Shown: positions 52,845-64,000, counted from the stretch's first letter. The stretch: DNA of 64,000 nucleotides from Dugong dugon (GCA_030035585.1 CM057462.1:99655234-99719233), one strand, 5' to 3'. Numbers and translations: made by a program. The notes: generated by a model not told the origin, from the letters alone.

Positions 52845-54679
52845 GTAAGTGCGTTTAACGGGCATAAGGCAGGCTTTAGAGTGTGTGCTGTGCCCTGTTA
52901 CTGCGATACCAACGTTCTCTATGCTTCCGCCGTAGCGAGGGTGTGGGAAAAGGACAATCCTTCCGTCTCTCCTCGCCTGGCCTCAAGCTGGGCCTTGACT
53001 TGAGACCTGGGCGCGGTTTGCAGCCTTTCTGGATCAGAGCCTGTGTTTGTCGTTTTTGGTGGTGACGCTAAATTTTCAGACGTAGAGGAGTAAAACAGAT
53101 TTCCTGTTCTTTGCGCCTATGCCCTGACTCCTAGAATTATGCACCTTGTCCCGTTGTTGTGTTGAATTTATAGCCCAGCACAGGAGGTAGTATGAAATAT
53201 AAGGCTTGACCACATAGAAGAGGGGGAAAAAGCGTAGGATTTAATAAATATTCTCTCTACCGGACGATTTAGGAAGACAAATGGAAGCACAAGCTTTAAT
53301 ATAAACATAAACAGATTGGACTTTGGGACCCTAGAGATGTAACTTTGAATTCTAATTGTTTCTGTACCTTCCAAACTATGTAACTTTAGGCAATTTCCTC
53401 CACTGCTTTTGAAGTTCACTTCTTTTTCACTAATTTAGGGATAACAATTACCACCTCATAAGATTTTTGAAGTAATTAAGTGAAGATAAAAATTTCCTTT
53501 AAATCCAGGTGAAGGGGGATGGACTCAAGTTCGGAAGAGAAAATCAAAATTATGTTCAATAAGTAGATGTTTCCTGGAAGTTACTTTCCCCTTCTGGAAT
53601 GTATACCTTAATTGATTCATTAAGCAAATAATTCTTGAGGACTTCTCCTCATTTAGTTCTTGAGTTCTGCGGTGCTAAACTTTGCTTGAAGTGATTTCGT
53701 TTTAAAAAACATATATATACCAGGAAACATTCTCCTGATCTTCATCAAGTCTGGTGGGAGTTGGTAGGATACTTGAAAGGTAGGATGATCATCCTTTGAA
53801 AAATCCTGCCTTGCTCGGTTTTGCATGAGTCCAGCTTCTTGCTACCTGTAAAATTTGTTTTTTAACACCATCTTCTCTTTTTTTTTTTTTCTTCTTGGGT
53901 ATGTAGAATCCTTTACACTAAAAATGAACCGCAGAATAGTACCAGTATTACACTACCAAGCAAGGGAAGGGTGACTTTTAAAAGGTGAAAAAAATATATA
54001 TATAACAACATCTTATTTTGATGTTTAAGGAGTTATTCTTACCTACGAAACCAAAAATTAACCATAAAAAGAAAAACAAAAACCTGACCCAAACTACACC
54101 AGGAACTGCTCTGCAGCATTGTAAATTTGTCCTTTATGACCAAAAAAAAAAGGTAGTCAATAACAAACCCATTATTTTGATTTAATGAAAAAGACTATGT
54201 GCTTCCTTAATTTTAAATTTCAAGAAGTCTCATAGCTACAAATGGGTGAAGTCAAATTTTCAGGAGTTACTTTTAATGTTAACTCAGTAACCATTTAGTA
54301 CTTGGCCACCATGGAAACTTGTATTCATTAAAAAAAAAAAAAATAACTTTAAGCCTCTGTGAAATCTTCAATCCTGAGGAGCATTTTTTCCTTCATTTTC
54401 CTTCATGAAGGGAGACTTGCACTCCTCCAATTTGCAGAGGGTTTATTAAATCATGAAACAATCAAATATTACTGTTTCAAGCTAATTCAAAGGTTTATTT
54501 TTCAACAATTGTAACTAAGCCTACTTTGAGCCATTTGTTTTTAGAAACAAAAAGATCTCCCTGAATGCACATAAAATGACTGCTTGGAATAAATCTTATG
54601 TTTTAATTTCTTTGTATTTTGATTATTTTTAACCAAAGCAAAGATCACAACAGCTTTTGCAGGGTCACTAATGAGACTT

Positions 54680-54850
54680 AAGTCAGTTTGTCTCAATAAT
54701 AATACTTATTAAGCTCTTTGCCAGGCTCAATGCTATTAATACCTATATTTTTGATCTTTTATTTAACACAGTCACCGATATTGCAGATAAAGAAAGTAAG
54801 GCTAAAAGGGGTTAAACTTGCCCAAGGTCACAAGTTTTTATAAGTGGCAT
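54680..54850 (+). repeat. MIR-like SINE
   Basis: Text ttattaagctctttgccagg, gataaagaaagtaaggc and aaacttgcccaaggtcacaa. Confidence 0.72.
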
Positions 54851-54910
54851 GGTCAGGTATTTCATCCTAGATCTGTTGTCAGGACCATTCTTAACCTCTA
54901 TAACTTGTGT

Positions 54911-55120
54911 TTAAAAAAAAGTTTCTGTCTCGTCAACTTCGACTCGACTCTGACTCATGGAAACCCCATGTGTGTCAGAGTAGAACTGCTCAGTTTCAGT
55001 GGCTGATTTTTTGGAAGTAGATTGTCAGGCTTTTCTTCCGAGGCACCTCTGGGTGGTCTCAAACCTCCAACCTTTCAGTTAGCAGCCAAGTGTGTAATGC
55101 TTACACCACCCTGGGACTCC
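54911..55120 (-). mobile_element. AfroSINE, older subtype, with target duplication
   Basis: Reverse copy ending caccaccctgggactcc. Flanks ataacttgtgt (54900-54910) and atgacttgtgt (55121-55131) match 10 of 11. Confidence 0.87.
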
Positions 55121-55685
55121 ATGACTTGTGTAGTGGGTTTTATTTCATAATTTTCAACTTTCTTTGATCCTGAGAACCATTTTAAGGGACACTTCAATTG
55201 TGTTTTTAAGGAGATTTATTAGAGAAAAATCATTTCTGTTTTATAGGAAGCAACAGTCTACCTTTGAGGGGGAGATGAATTGCCCAGATATCAAATTTTA
55301 CAGTAGGTCCCTCCTTAACAATGAATTCTTTAGTTAAACATTTTTAAAAATAACCTTAATATGTAATTTCCCTATTCATTGTGCTTCCTCTTGGAGTTAA
55401 ATAGTTCATTAATAATGTTTAATTACAATATTACATTAAAACATTAGTTCATTTTGTATAAGAGAAGCATATCCTGTTTAATGGCAAAATTCTGAAAAAA
55501 TTCACATGGCCATATACTTTAGGTAAACTTCAGTATATATAAACAGACATGTAAAAATGTGACTGGTACATATCAACAGTACACAGTATATTGTACCTAT
55601 GTATGTAGCAAGTACAGATAGAACAAGTGATGGTGAAAAATACTACCTCATGCAATCAGGAAAATTACATGTTTTATCTTAATTT

Positions 55686-55869
55686 AAGGAGCCCTGGTAG
55701 CACAGTGGAAGCCCTGGTGGCGTAGTGGTTAAGAATTTGGCTGCTAACCAGAAGGTTGGCAGTTTGAATCCACCAAGTGCTCCTTGGAAACCCTATGGGG
55801 CAGTTCTACTCTGTCCTGTAGGGTCGCTATGACTTGGAATGGACTCAACAGCAACAGGTTTGGTTTTGA
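55686..55869 (+). mobile_element. AfroSINE with duplicated head, 14-bp target duplication
   Basis: Identical ttttatcttaattt copies at 55672-55685 and 55870-55883 flank it. The promoter head occurs twice in tandem (ggagccctggtagcacagtg then agccctggtggcgtagtgg), followed by a normal body and the tail gactcaacagcaacaggttt. Confidence 0.9.
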
Positions 55870-56196
55870 TTTTATCTTAATTTGATGGGAGCTGCAAAAG
55901 ATAATCAACTTGAATTGAACTACTTTATGAAATAGTTATATTAGTGTGAATTAGCTCATTAGGTCGATTGTATTAAGAAGAATGTGTTAAAAAAATTTTT
56001 TTTTCAACGCTGACATTTAAGCCAAAGTATTTGCTTTTTTAAAAAATGGACTTGATATTCTTAAAACAATATGAAATGGTTGAGTGTATCACGTGTAGGA
56101 TCTGGAGACTACTGCTACCTCTGTAACTGAATTTGTCTAGCTCTTTGTTATATTCATTTTATTTAATGGAACGTTTAACTCTTCTAGCTTCTTTGT

Positions 56197-56897
56197 GGAA
56201 GGAGCCCTGGTAGTGCAATGGTTAAGTGCTCGGCTGCTAACCAGATGGTCAGCAGTTTGAACCCAGAATAAAAAAATCTGGCAATCTGCTTTTGTAAAGA
56301 TTACAGCATAGGAAACCCTATGGGCAGGGCTTCGAACCGATGCTTCCCAGTTCAGTCGTGGCCAAGGAAGCGAAACTGGAACAGACCCAAATTTTAAAAA
56401 TTTGGGTGAACTGGAATGATAACCAGAATGGGAAAAATTATGGGTCAAAGCCGTGCTAGAAACCTAATTTCCCTCTTAGAAAACAAGGGCAGCATACGTG
56501 TTGCATAGGCAACCACATCTCTTGCCTGTGGAATTTTGAGCAGAATTGGAAACAGCGGTGCTCTGTTCAAAGATGGCGGCCAACCCCAGCTGCTTTGCAT
56601 GTGTATCGCTTTCCACAGTCCTGCCAATAATCCAATCTCATGCATCAGGCTCGTGAAACAGCTCACTATGCCTCTTCCAAGTCCCCCATTCCAGAGCATT
56701 GACCCATAATTCTTCCCATTCCAGTTATCGTCCTGGATCACCCAAATTGTAAAAATTTGGGTCTGTTCCCGCTTCACTTCGTTGGCCCTGACTGAACCAG
56801 TTTGAACTTGTTTGAAGCCCTGCCTATGAGGCAGTTCTGTTCTGTCCTATAGGGTCACTATGAGTTGAAATTGACTGGAAGACACTACAACAACAAC
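56197..56897 (+). mobile_element. AfroSINE split by a fold-back DNA element, 11-bp target duplication
   Basis: SINE 5' part at 56201-56324 (ggagccctggtagtgcaatg ... ggaaaccctatggg), 3' part from 56823 (cctatgaggcagttctgttc ... actacaacaacaac). The SINE as a whole is flanked by identical agcttctttgt at 56186-56196 and 56898-56908. Confidence 0.9.
56325..56822. mobile_element. hAT-like fold-back DNA transposon (MITE), 498 bp
   Basis: Inserted in the SINE with an 8-bp target duplication (cctatggg 56317-56324, cctatgag 56823-56830; 7/8). Its termini are cagggcttc ... gaagccctg. The terminal inverted repeats extend about 124 bp on each side (56325-56448 and 56699-56822), each ending at gggtcaa / ttgaccc. 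Each arm contains its own small palindrome (acccaaatttt / aaatttgggt). An 8-bp duplication and CAGGG ends are known hAT features. No transposase is encoded; the 110-codon minus-strand frame at 56445-56777 resembles nothing known to me and is probably chance. Family unknown. Confidence 0.88.
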
Positions 56898-59551
56898 AGC
56901 TTCTTTGTTAAATGAAAAAGAAAGTGAAGAAAAAAAAATATGTTGAGCCTAAGAATTACATCAGCCAAAGAATGCTATTCCATCTCATAAGGGAAAGTAA
57001 GACTATTACCAAAGTTAGATAGAGTAGCTTGACTATCATTAAAATAAATCATTTTCCAACATAGCTGTGTTACTCTTATAATCATTGTTACTTGTTAGAT
57101 TTTTTTCAAGCTGAAAGATAGAATTGATGAAATGGATTTATTGAACGACACCTGTGAGAAATTGTAATATATAAAAGTGGCATTAGTTTGTGCCTATTTT
57201 TTAAGTACATTTGTTTAAAAGGTAGAATAAAAGCAAAGTGAATTTGCTTTGTGAAAATTTCTAGGAAGTTTCTGTATAAAGTACCAGTTAGCCTATTTTG
57301 AATCAATATTATGTTTTAACACTTGTTTTTGACTGGAATTGTTGGACTTAACATATATTGCTTATTAAATCATTATTTAGTTGAACATTTTTACATTCTC
57401 ACTTATTACTCAAATAATATTTTTTTTCTACGTTTGTCCCTTTTTCTATCAACAGTACATTGTTTTAAATTATCAGAATTGAGAGCAAATTATCCAGGAA
57501 ACAGGCTTTTTGTATTTTAAATATTCAACCTTAAAGGTATTTCCTACACATTTCTTTAAAAATTTCAATTTGCAATTTCACATCAGTTCTCCATTCAGGC
57601 ATATAACTGACAAAGCATCTTATACTATTTTCATGAGGGCAGTATATGTTTTGCATTTTTATTCATAGTTTCAGATGTGGCTTTGAATTTTTTGAGTTTT
57701 TTATTGGATTTGTTCGTGGCAATTTTTTCCAGTGAAGAGTGCGTTTTCTTTTGGGTTATGTACTTACTTGTATGTTCTTTGTCAGTTCTCTCTGCTTGAA
57801 AAATTGACTTCTCTCTTCATGCTTTTGAATCATGAAGCAGTGAGCTTGCTCCAGAAGGTTTAACATTTGAGTCAAATACTGAGTCATATTTCTACTTTGA
57901 ATACAAAAGAACTTTAGTCTACTAACTTTAGGGACATCTAATTTTCATTTTCTTCTACTAAAAAGATACTTTTACATACTAGTGTTTTTCACTCTCATAA
58001 ATGAAAGTGAAGGAACCTAGTAAAGAAGATTTTATACCTTAAGTGCTTTAGTGTTTTATTTTTGTTTATTTTCTTCCATTGGAAAAAAGAAGCTGAAATG
58101 GGGTGGTTATAAAGTAATCTTGCTTATCCCATTAAAAATGAAAATCATAATGGTTTTGAGATTTGTTTATTGGTTGTTTCTGAGATTAGCTGCAAATCTC
58201 TCCTGTCATTCCCAGTTATTCTTACTCCTAATTTTTAATAGCTAGTGTAGTTTTCTTACTCTTTTTTCCTAAGATTAATGTTTTCTGTGAACTTGAAGTC
58301 TTAATTTTAGTATTTCATGGGTTTTATGAATATTTTTACTTTAGTAAAAGTAGCATGAAGATAAAATTAGTGTACCAAACCCTAGGATATGCCTTATAAT
58401 ATCATTTTATCTTTAATTGTGCTAACACATTAAAAAACCGTAATCGAGTAAATGTTTAAAAATCAGTTTTAATCAAAACTCGCTATTAGTTTTAAAAATT
58501 TGCTTTATATTACACCCCATTCCAACAATTTTGGTCAGGTGGATTCAGCTTACAACTTCATTTTTTCAGTACTTTGAAAAAAGAGAGACATAAAATGTTT
58601 ATAATTGACAAATATTGTTCTGTGTGGACAAAGCTCCCCAGCAGTTTTAATAGGACACCATATGGTCCTTGAGACTTTGTCTTTGATCTCAACTTAAGTT
58701 GCTAAGGGAGAAAAATATGAACAATTTGCAATTTATTGATAATCATAATCAATAGATTGTTAGTTGAGCATTTGATACTTAAATTTTGAGATGGAATATT
58801 TATACTTTGAATTGCAGTTAAGATAAATGCTAGTTTATTTTAACACCTTCCAGACTGGCCCAGTTTTTTTTCCTACTTGAGTACCCCCATCCTTTAAAAT
58901 ACCGCAGTTACATTTTAAATAATTTGAAAGGTATCTTGGGGGTGTTGAAGCACAAGTGAACATTTAAATCCTTCGTCCCTGCAATGCAAATCTGTGAACC
59001 CAGCCCTGTTCGTTGTTCAAGAGATACGTTTTGTACTTAGCACTAAGTTTATCTGCTGTTAATACAGCTTTGAGTGTTTTTCTTTTTAGAGGTACTGACC
59101 TTTTTGGTTTTCTTTTAACCACACCATCTCATAGAAGTGTTACCTCCCCTCCACCTCTTCCCTCTTTAAAAAAAATTTACTTGATTATTGTCTCAAAGTG
59201 CTTTAGACCTCAAGTGAGTTAATCATGGCTTGAAACTAACTGCAGTTCATAGTTTCAAGTGACAGAGGTAACAATTGCTAGCCTTCCTAGAATGAGTTTT
59301 CCATGGAAACATTTGTGTTTTATCAAAAAAAGAATGCATAGCCATCATCTATCTATGCATGCTATTGGTAACATGCTACTTAAGGGTCAAAATGACTAAG
59401 AAATTTGAAGTATGCTCACATTGGTGTCATGTTTTCATTGCCGTGAGCTCTTAAAGGAGAAGGAGCATCTAGCAGTAGTATAAATCACGTTTACTACCAC
59501 TTAACAGTTTACAAAGTATTAGTAATTAATTTACATCTAATTTAATTTTAA

Positions 59552-59967
59552 GGAGCCCTGGTGGTGTAGTGGTTAAGAGTTGGGCTGCTAACCGAAAGGT
59601 CAGCAGTTCAAATCCACCAGCTGCTCCTTGGAAACCCTGTGGGGCAGTTCTACGCTGTCCTGTGGGGTCACTATGAGTCGGAATCGACTGGACGGCAATG
59701 GGTGGTTTTGGTGGCGCAATGGTTAAGTGATTGGCTGCTAAACAAAAAGTGGGCAATTTGAACCCACCCAGTGACTCTGTGGGAGAAAGCCTGCCAACCT
59801 ACTCCCGTAAAGATTGTTGTTGTTAGATACCTTCTGGTTGGTTCTGACTCATAGCGAGCCTGTGTACAACAGAAAGAAACACTGCCCACTTCTGGAAACC
59901 CTATGGGGCAGTTCTAACTCTCACATGGGTCACCATGACTCAGAATCAACTCAGCAGCACCTAACAA
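59552..59967 (+). mobile_element. AfroSINE dimer with an RTE 3'-end insert
   Basis: First SINE 59552-59709 (ggagccctggtggtgtagtg ... gacggcaatgg) runs directly into a second head at 59710 (ggtggcgcaatggttaagtg). The second is interrupted after cccgtaaagatt by a reverse RTE 3'-end piece (about 59815-59889: gttgttgttagatacc, actcatagcgagcctgtg) and resumes at tctggaaaccctatgggg. The 8-bp ttaatttt at 59542-59549 and 59968-59975 flanks the whole. Confidence 0.8.
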
Positions 59968-60343
59968 TTAATTTTGACAGTAATGCTATGCCAGAAGACA
60001 AAAGTATTATTGTCATGTTTAATCCATTGAAAAGATGGGGAAATTGGGTGTTGGATGCTGACTTTCCCATAATGATATATACCATTTACTGGGTGTCTTA
60101 CGTGCTGGGCACTGTGCTAGGTGCTTGATATCCATAATGTTTCTAATCTTAGAAACTTGAAAAGTTAGGTGCCATTATCCTCACTTTTTCATAAAGGAGC
60201 TGAGGTTCACATAGCTGATTAGAGGTAGCACCCATTACAGTAGTTGAAAACATGCATAGAGGAATGGAATAGGGGGTAAAAAGGGAGGCCTCTACTTTTT
60301 TTTAGACATACATAGTTTGAATATTTCACACTAAGCATTTATT

Positions 60344-60886
60344 TACACCTACTCCTCACTAGTCGACTATCTCATTATCTGACATTTTGCATTTACGACA
60401 ATCGTAAAAAAATCTACTTTCTGAGTACTTTGCACATTAACGACAGTAGGTCTGGCAGTAACAAACACTGACGTGTGAGGAGAGTAATGCTAGCTGTGAT
60501 GGTTAAGGTTGTGTGTCAGCTTAGCTGGGCCATGATTCTCAGTGGTTTGGCAGTTACGTAACGATGTAATTTGGCAGTTATGTAATGATACAAGGAGCCC
60601 TGGTGGCGCAATGGTTAAAGTGGTTGACTGCTAACCATAAAGTCGGCAGTTTGAAACCACCACCAGCTCTGCAGGAGAAAGATGTGGCAGTCTACTTCTG
60701 TGGAGATTTACAGCCTTAGAAACCCTGTGGGGTCGCTATGAGTCAGAATCAACTTGACAGCTGTGGATTGGTTTGGTTTTTGGTAATGATGTAGTCATCC
60801 TCCATTTTGTGATCTGTTGTGGTCATCCTCCATTTTTGCGTAATGCTGATTTTGCATAATGATCTGGTTTGGAACCTAACCATGTC
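60344..60886 (+). repeat. unclassified composite repeat, copy 2 (SINE-interrupted)
   Basis: Same order as 31904-32245: cacctactcctcactag, ttttgcatttacgacaat, gcacattaacgacagtagg, gatggttaaggttgtgtgtc, gggccatgattctcagtgg, atcctccattttgtgatctg, ctaaccatgtca. An AfroSINE splits it. Confidence 0.7.
60594..60782 (+). mobile_element. AfroSINE inside the composite repeat
   Basis: ggagccctggtggcgcaatg head, aaagatgtggcagtctactt body and tgagtcagaatcaacttgac tail; flanked by gtaatgat at 60582-60589 and 60783-60790. Confidence 0.9.
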
Positions 60887-61194
60887 AGGATAACTGCGGA
60901 GTGGGTGTGTTACTTTACAATAAAAAATAAAGTCACAGAAAACCTATGTTAAAGTATAGAATCTAAGATAAGAATCTCACTATTTAACTCTTCTGATTCC
61001 TATCTTTCATGTGAATGATGAAGTAGAATTAGTACAGGATATTAATCTAAAATAGAATAATGGTATAAAATGGAGCTCATTTCATTTCAAAATGAAAGGC
61101 GTTTTATCAAATAATAGAGAACCTAAGATTCATCGTTCCCATTTTACAAGTTTAATTTGTTTTGGATTTATTACAACAAGAAATAGTAGGAAAC

Positions 61195-61530
61195 AATACC
61201 AGCACAGTGGTAATATGGGCTTTAGAGGCAGATACCCCATTTTGGTTTTTAATCCCAGACTTCCCCAGCATTACTTGCTCTTACAACCTTAAAAAAGTTG
61301 CTTAACTTTTCTAAGCCTTTGTTTGTAGAGTAAGGATAATAATAGTAGCTAATATTTATCTTCTTAAGCAGTTGTTCTAGTGTTCTCACTTCATCCTCAC
61401 AACAATCTAGTGAAGTGGGCATTACTATTATCCCCATTTTTCAGATGATAAAATTGAAGCATAAAGTAATGGGTCAAAGGTCACAAGACTATCAAATTGA
61501 TGGTAGAACCCATTCAGTTTAATTCTAGGG
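61195..61530 (+). repeat. MIR-like SINEs
   Basis: Two adjoining stretches: cagtggtaatatgggcttta, aaaaaagttgcttaactttt, ctaagcctttgtttgtag; then atccccatttttcagatgat and gggtcaaaggtcacaagac. Confidence 0.72.
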
Positions 61531-62170
61531 CCAGCATTCTCAACCTCTCTAGCACCTCTTAAGTGTTGCAAGGATTAGATGTGATTTTTAAAAGCATTCA
61601 GTTAATGTAGATATACATTTCTCATTTGAGTACATGTTCATTTTTTCTAGTTTTATTTATGACTCTTTGAAAATAATTTTCTTTTATAAAGAGAAAGTCA
61701 ATTTTACAACATAGAAAAAAGTTAAAGCTGAAATGGTACAATTGGCTAATTCCTTGATTAAGAAAAACTAATATTAAAATGCTTTAGACTATTAGAGTAA
61801 ACATAACTACTGGATTTTTTCTACTTTTTTTTTTAAAAAAAGATGTGAAACATTCACTCAAATGGCCTTTTCTCAATTGAGACTGCAAAATAATCATTAT
61901 ATAGCATTGAAGGTAGTATTGAATACTCGCCTCTGATGTTCCCAGCTAAATGTTTCTGTTGACCCCATTCAACTCAAAAAGCCAAACAAATCGGTACAAA
62001 TAAATTGACTGATTTTCAAAGTGATACATATGTACTATATAGCTAAGAATATTGTGCATGTGGATATAGGCAACAGTATCTGAATGCTCAAGCTACTAGT
62101 TTTTTCCTCTATGTTAATTACAAGAACAAAACTTTGAAAAAGAAACTTTGTCTTTCCTACCCCTTCCACT

Positions 62171-62488
62171 TTGTTGTTGTTGTTAGCTGCCATCTAGTCG
62201 CACTCCTGGTGACCCCATGCACAGTGGAACAAAATACTGCCTGGTTCTGCACCATCCATCCTTATGATCAAATCAGTTGCAGGTGATATGTTGAGGTTTT
62301 CACTGGCTGAGTTTTGGAAGACCTTTCTTCTTAGTCTGGAAGCTCAGTTGAATCCTGTTCAGTATCATAACAACATGCAAGCCTCTAGTAAGAGATGGCT
62401 GCTGTGCATGAGGTGCATTGTCTGGAAATCCAACCAGGGTCTCCCACATGGAAGGCGAGAATTCTACCGCTAAACCACCACTGTCCCT
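62171..62488 (-). mobile_element. tRNA-Gly-derived SINE with RTE-like tail
   Basis: On the minus strand the head matches tRNA-Gly(GCC): gtggtttagcggtagaattc (A-box region), then tcgccttccatgtgggagac and the B-box region ctggttggatttcc. The body (around 62290-62380) shares text with the RTE 5' region near 3507-3600 (gttttcactggct, cttagtctggaagctcag). The tail is (aac)n, here gttgttgttgtt at its plus-strand start, as in the RTE. Confidence 0.8.
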
Positions 62489-62750
62489 TACCTAGTGGGT
62501 TCTTAATCTTTTTAGTTATTAATCTTTTTTAGATTTAGGTTTAAGAATCTAATGAAAGCTAGAGAATTTCCCCAGAAAAATGCACATGGGCACCTATAGA
62601 TTTTTGCCTACAATTTCAAGGTGTTATACAGATCTTTTGGTGTCTAGTTAAAAGTAGGTATAGAATTATTGCTATAGATAGACAATATAGATTAAACAAT
62701 ACAAAATAAATACTTGAAAATAAACCTTAAGTAGACTTTTTTTCTGTCCT

Positions 62751-62770
62751 GGTGTGTGTGTGTGTGTGTC
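62751..62770. repeat. (TG)n simple repeat
   Basis: tggtgtgtgtgtgtgtgtgt. Confidence 0.9.
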
Positions 62771-63067
62771 CCATGTGTCCTAATGCTAACTCATCTTCTT
62801 TTAGATTGGGGCAGAAGAACAGTTGGACATGAGACTTAAATTTTTAATTAACACATAGGAAATTAAAATAGATCTGCTGATAGATGTTGTAAAAGCTGTA
62901 CATTTGTAAGCAGCAATTTATTTTCTAAGTTTTTTTTATTGCTCCCTCTGGGTATAGAGGAAAAAAATAGTAGTCAAGTACTTTTGAGAATTCACCTCAA
63001 ACAAATTTCCCTGTAAATATAACAAACACATTGCTGTCTTCATTCACCAAGCATTTCATATGTGCAT

Positions 63068-63367
63068 GTTGTTGTTGTTATACGTTTGAATGGGCCACTG
63101 ACTCTTGGTGATCCCATGTGCAACAGGATGGGACCATTGTGTTCCATATGGTTTTCATTGGCTGATTTTTCAGAAGTAGATCCCCAGGCCTTTCTTCCTT
63201 GTCTGCTTAGTCTGGAAGCTCTGCTGAAATCTGTTCAGCATAATAGCAACACTCAAGCCTCCACTAAGGGGTGGTGGCTGAGCTTGAGGTACATTGGCCA
63301 GGAAACAAACCTTGGTCTCCCATATGGAAGGGAAGTATTCTACCACTGAACCACCACTGCCCCCTTG
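63068..63367 (-). mobile_element. tRNA-Gly-derived SINE with RTE-like tail, second copy
   Basis: Same build as the copy 0.6 kb before, same orientation: head gtggtggttcagtggtagaa on the minus strand, body sharing ccaggcctttcttcctt and cttagtctggaagctc with RTE/AfroSINE text, and a (gtt)n plus-strand start. The flanks are tgtgcat at 63061-63067 and 63368-63374. Confidence 0.82.
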
Positions 63368-64000
63368 TGTGCATACCTGGTTGTATACTTTAGTAATAGC
63401 CTTACAGAGTTGAGATTACATGAGGCATTTGTAAAGTTTCTGTTGCATAGGTGATATTCAGTAAATTTTTGTCAAAACGCTGACTTTTTTTCAGTATAAT
63501 GTTGTTGGGCATCAGAAACACAAAAATTAATGCATTACTTTCCCTGTTCTCAAAAAGTTGATATACTGGGGGAAAAGTTGTTTAACAACTAATTTGATAA
63601 AAGCTTGTTGCTTGTGTAGATTTGCAAAATTGTATCAACTGGCAGGACTCCACCATGTTTTCCGTAAGTGTGAATAAAGGTGGCCAAAAAGCAAGGTTAC
63701 TTGCCTTATCCAAGGGAGAATTTGGTGTCCATTAGGTAGAGGGATTGTATATACCTATGCCTATTCTATCTTTTGTTTGAAGGATTTCCATGTAAATATG
63801 TGAGAGCTTTTAGAAGCTTGAGACTGGAAAGAACTCAATCTTGTTCCTTATAAGACTGAGAAGATTGATATGACTTTTGAGGATTTGTGTGAAGCATTAT
63901 TTGCTAATATTCTCTGACAGACTTTACTGTGAATATCAAGCACCAGTTTAGATTCTTCTTAATATTAGTCCTTATAATCTAAGAGTAACTAGGATCAATA

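Larger units (their letters stand above)
52845..64000 (+). other. SRSF11: inferred SRSF11 intron 1
   Basis: AT-rich sequence with no recognisable coding exon. It holds MIR fragments (54680-54850, 61200-61530), several AfroSINEs, a fold-back DNA element, an unclassified repeat and two tRNA-Gly-derived SINEs, listed separately. 53070-54680, 56910-59500 and 61560-62165 hold nothing recognisable apart from poly(A)/poly(T) runs. Membership in SRSF11 is inferred from synteny. Confidence 0.5.

Noticed and set aside
52758-53003. 81-codon plus-strand gene in the promoter region
   Set aside because: The frame crosses a strong splice donor at 52844 and is explained by GC-rich first-exon/intron sequence; no protein similarity was recognised.
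56445-56777. 110-codon open frame on the minus strand in the fold-back element
   Set aside because: It spans inverted-repeat sequence, shows no transposase or other known motif, and lies in a 498-bp non-autonomous element; a chance frame is more likely.
62171-62488. A functional tRNA-Gly gene
   Set aside because: The acceptor stem and B box are degenerate and the sequence continues into a SINE body with an RTE tail.
53060-64000. SRSF11 RRM or RS coding exons
   Set aside because: No glycine-rich N terminus, RRM or arginine/serine-rich coding text was found on the plus strand.

Overview
The window is nuclear DNA of a placental mammal, most probably an afrotherian and specifically an elephant-like (proboscidean) genome. 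The evidence is GT-AG split exons of a vertebrate leucine-rich-repeat gene, L1, L2, MIR and MaLR-type repeats, and many Afrotheria-type tRNA-derived SINEs (AfroSINE) beside BovB-like RTE retrotransposons. Species assignment is inference from repeat content.

Gene layout: LRRC40 runs on the minus strand from its start codon at 52620 towards low coordinates. Thirteen coding exons could be placed (52620 down to 11228). All have GT-AG borders and together they give one uninterrupted frame of 505 codons plus 2 bases. The last ~95 codons (exons 14-15 by comparison with the 602-residue human protein) were not found and must lie beyond base 1, so bases 1-11227 are intron 13. About 100 bp upstream of the LRRC40 start, a CpG-rich TATA-less region (about 52400-53060) appears to be a bidirectional promoter. 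The plus-strand side carries a candidate noncoding first exon of SRSF11, the known head-to-head neighbour of LRRC40, and 52845-64000 would be its first intron.

Repeats dominate the rest. 490-3715: near-complete but decayed BovB-like RTE LINE (minus). 4828-9776: 5'-truncated L1 (plus) with a long 3'UTR, split by an LTR at 6586-7226. Intron 11 has an AfroSINE next to a solo LTR. Intron 10 has an RPL7A processed pseudogene, a second L1 3'UTR and an RTE reverse-transcriptase fragment. Intron 9 has a MaLR-type LTR split by a SINE, an LTR copy, and ancient repeats. Intron 7 has a solo MaLR LTR with a perfect 5-bp target duplication and a poly(A) retrocopy carrying an AfroSINE. Intron 4 has an RTE internal-deletion derivative and an AfroSINE split by an RTE fragment. 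The SRSF11 side holds an AfroSINE split by a 498-bp hAT-like fold-back DNA element, SINE mosaics, and two tRNA-Gly-derived SINEs.

No bacterial-type system, CRISPR array or novel protein system is present. The items most worth a second look are the fold-back DNA transposon inside a SINE (56325-56822), the SINE-bearing retrocopy (36091-36467), the modular relationship between the RTE and the SINE families, and an unclassified repeat present twice (31904-32245, 60344-60886).
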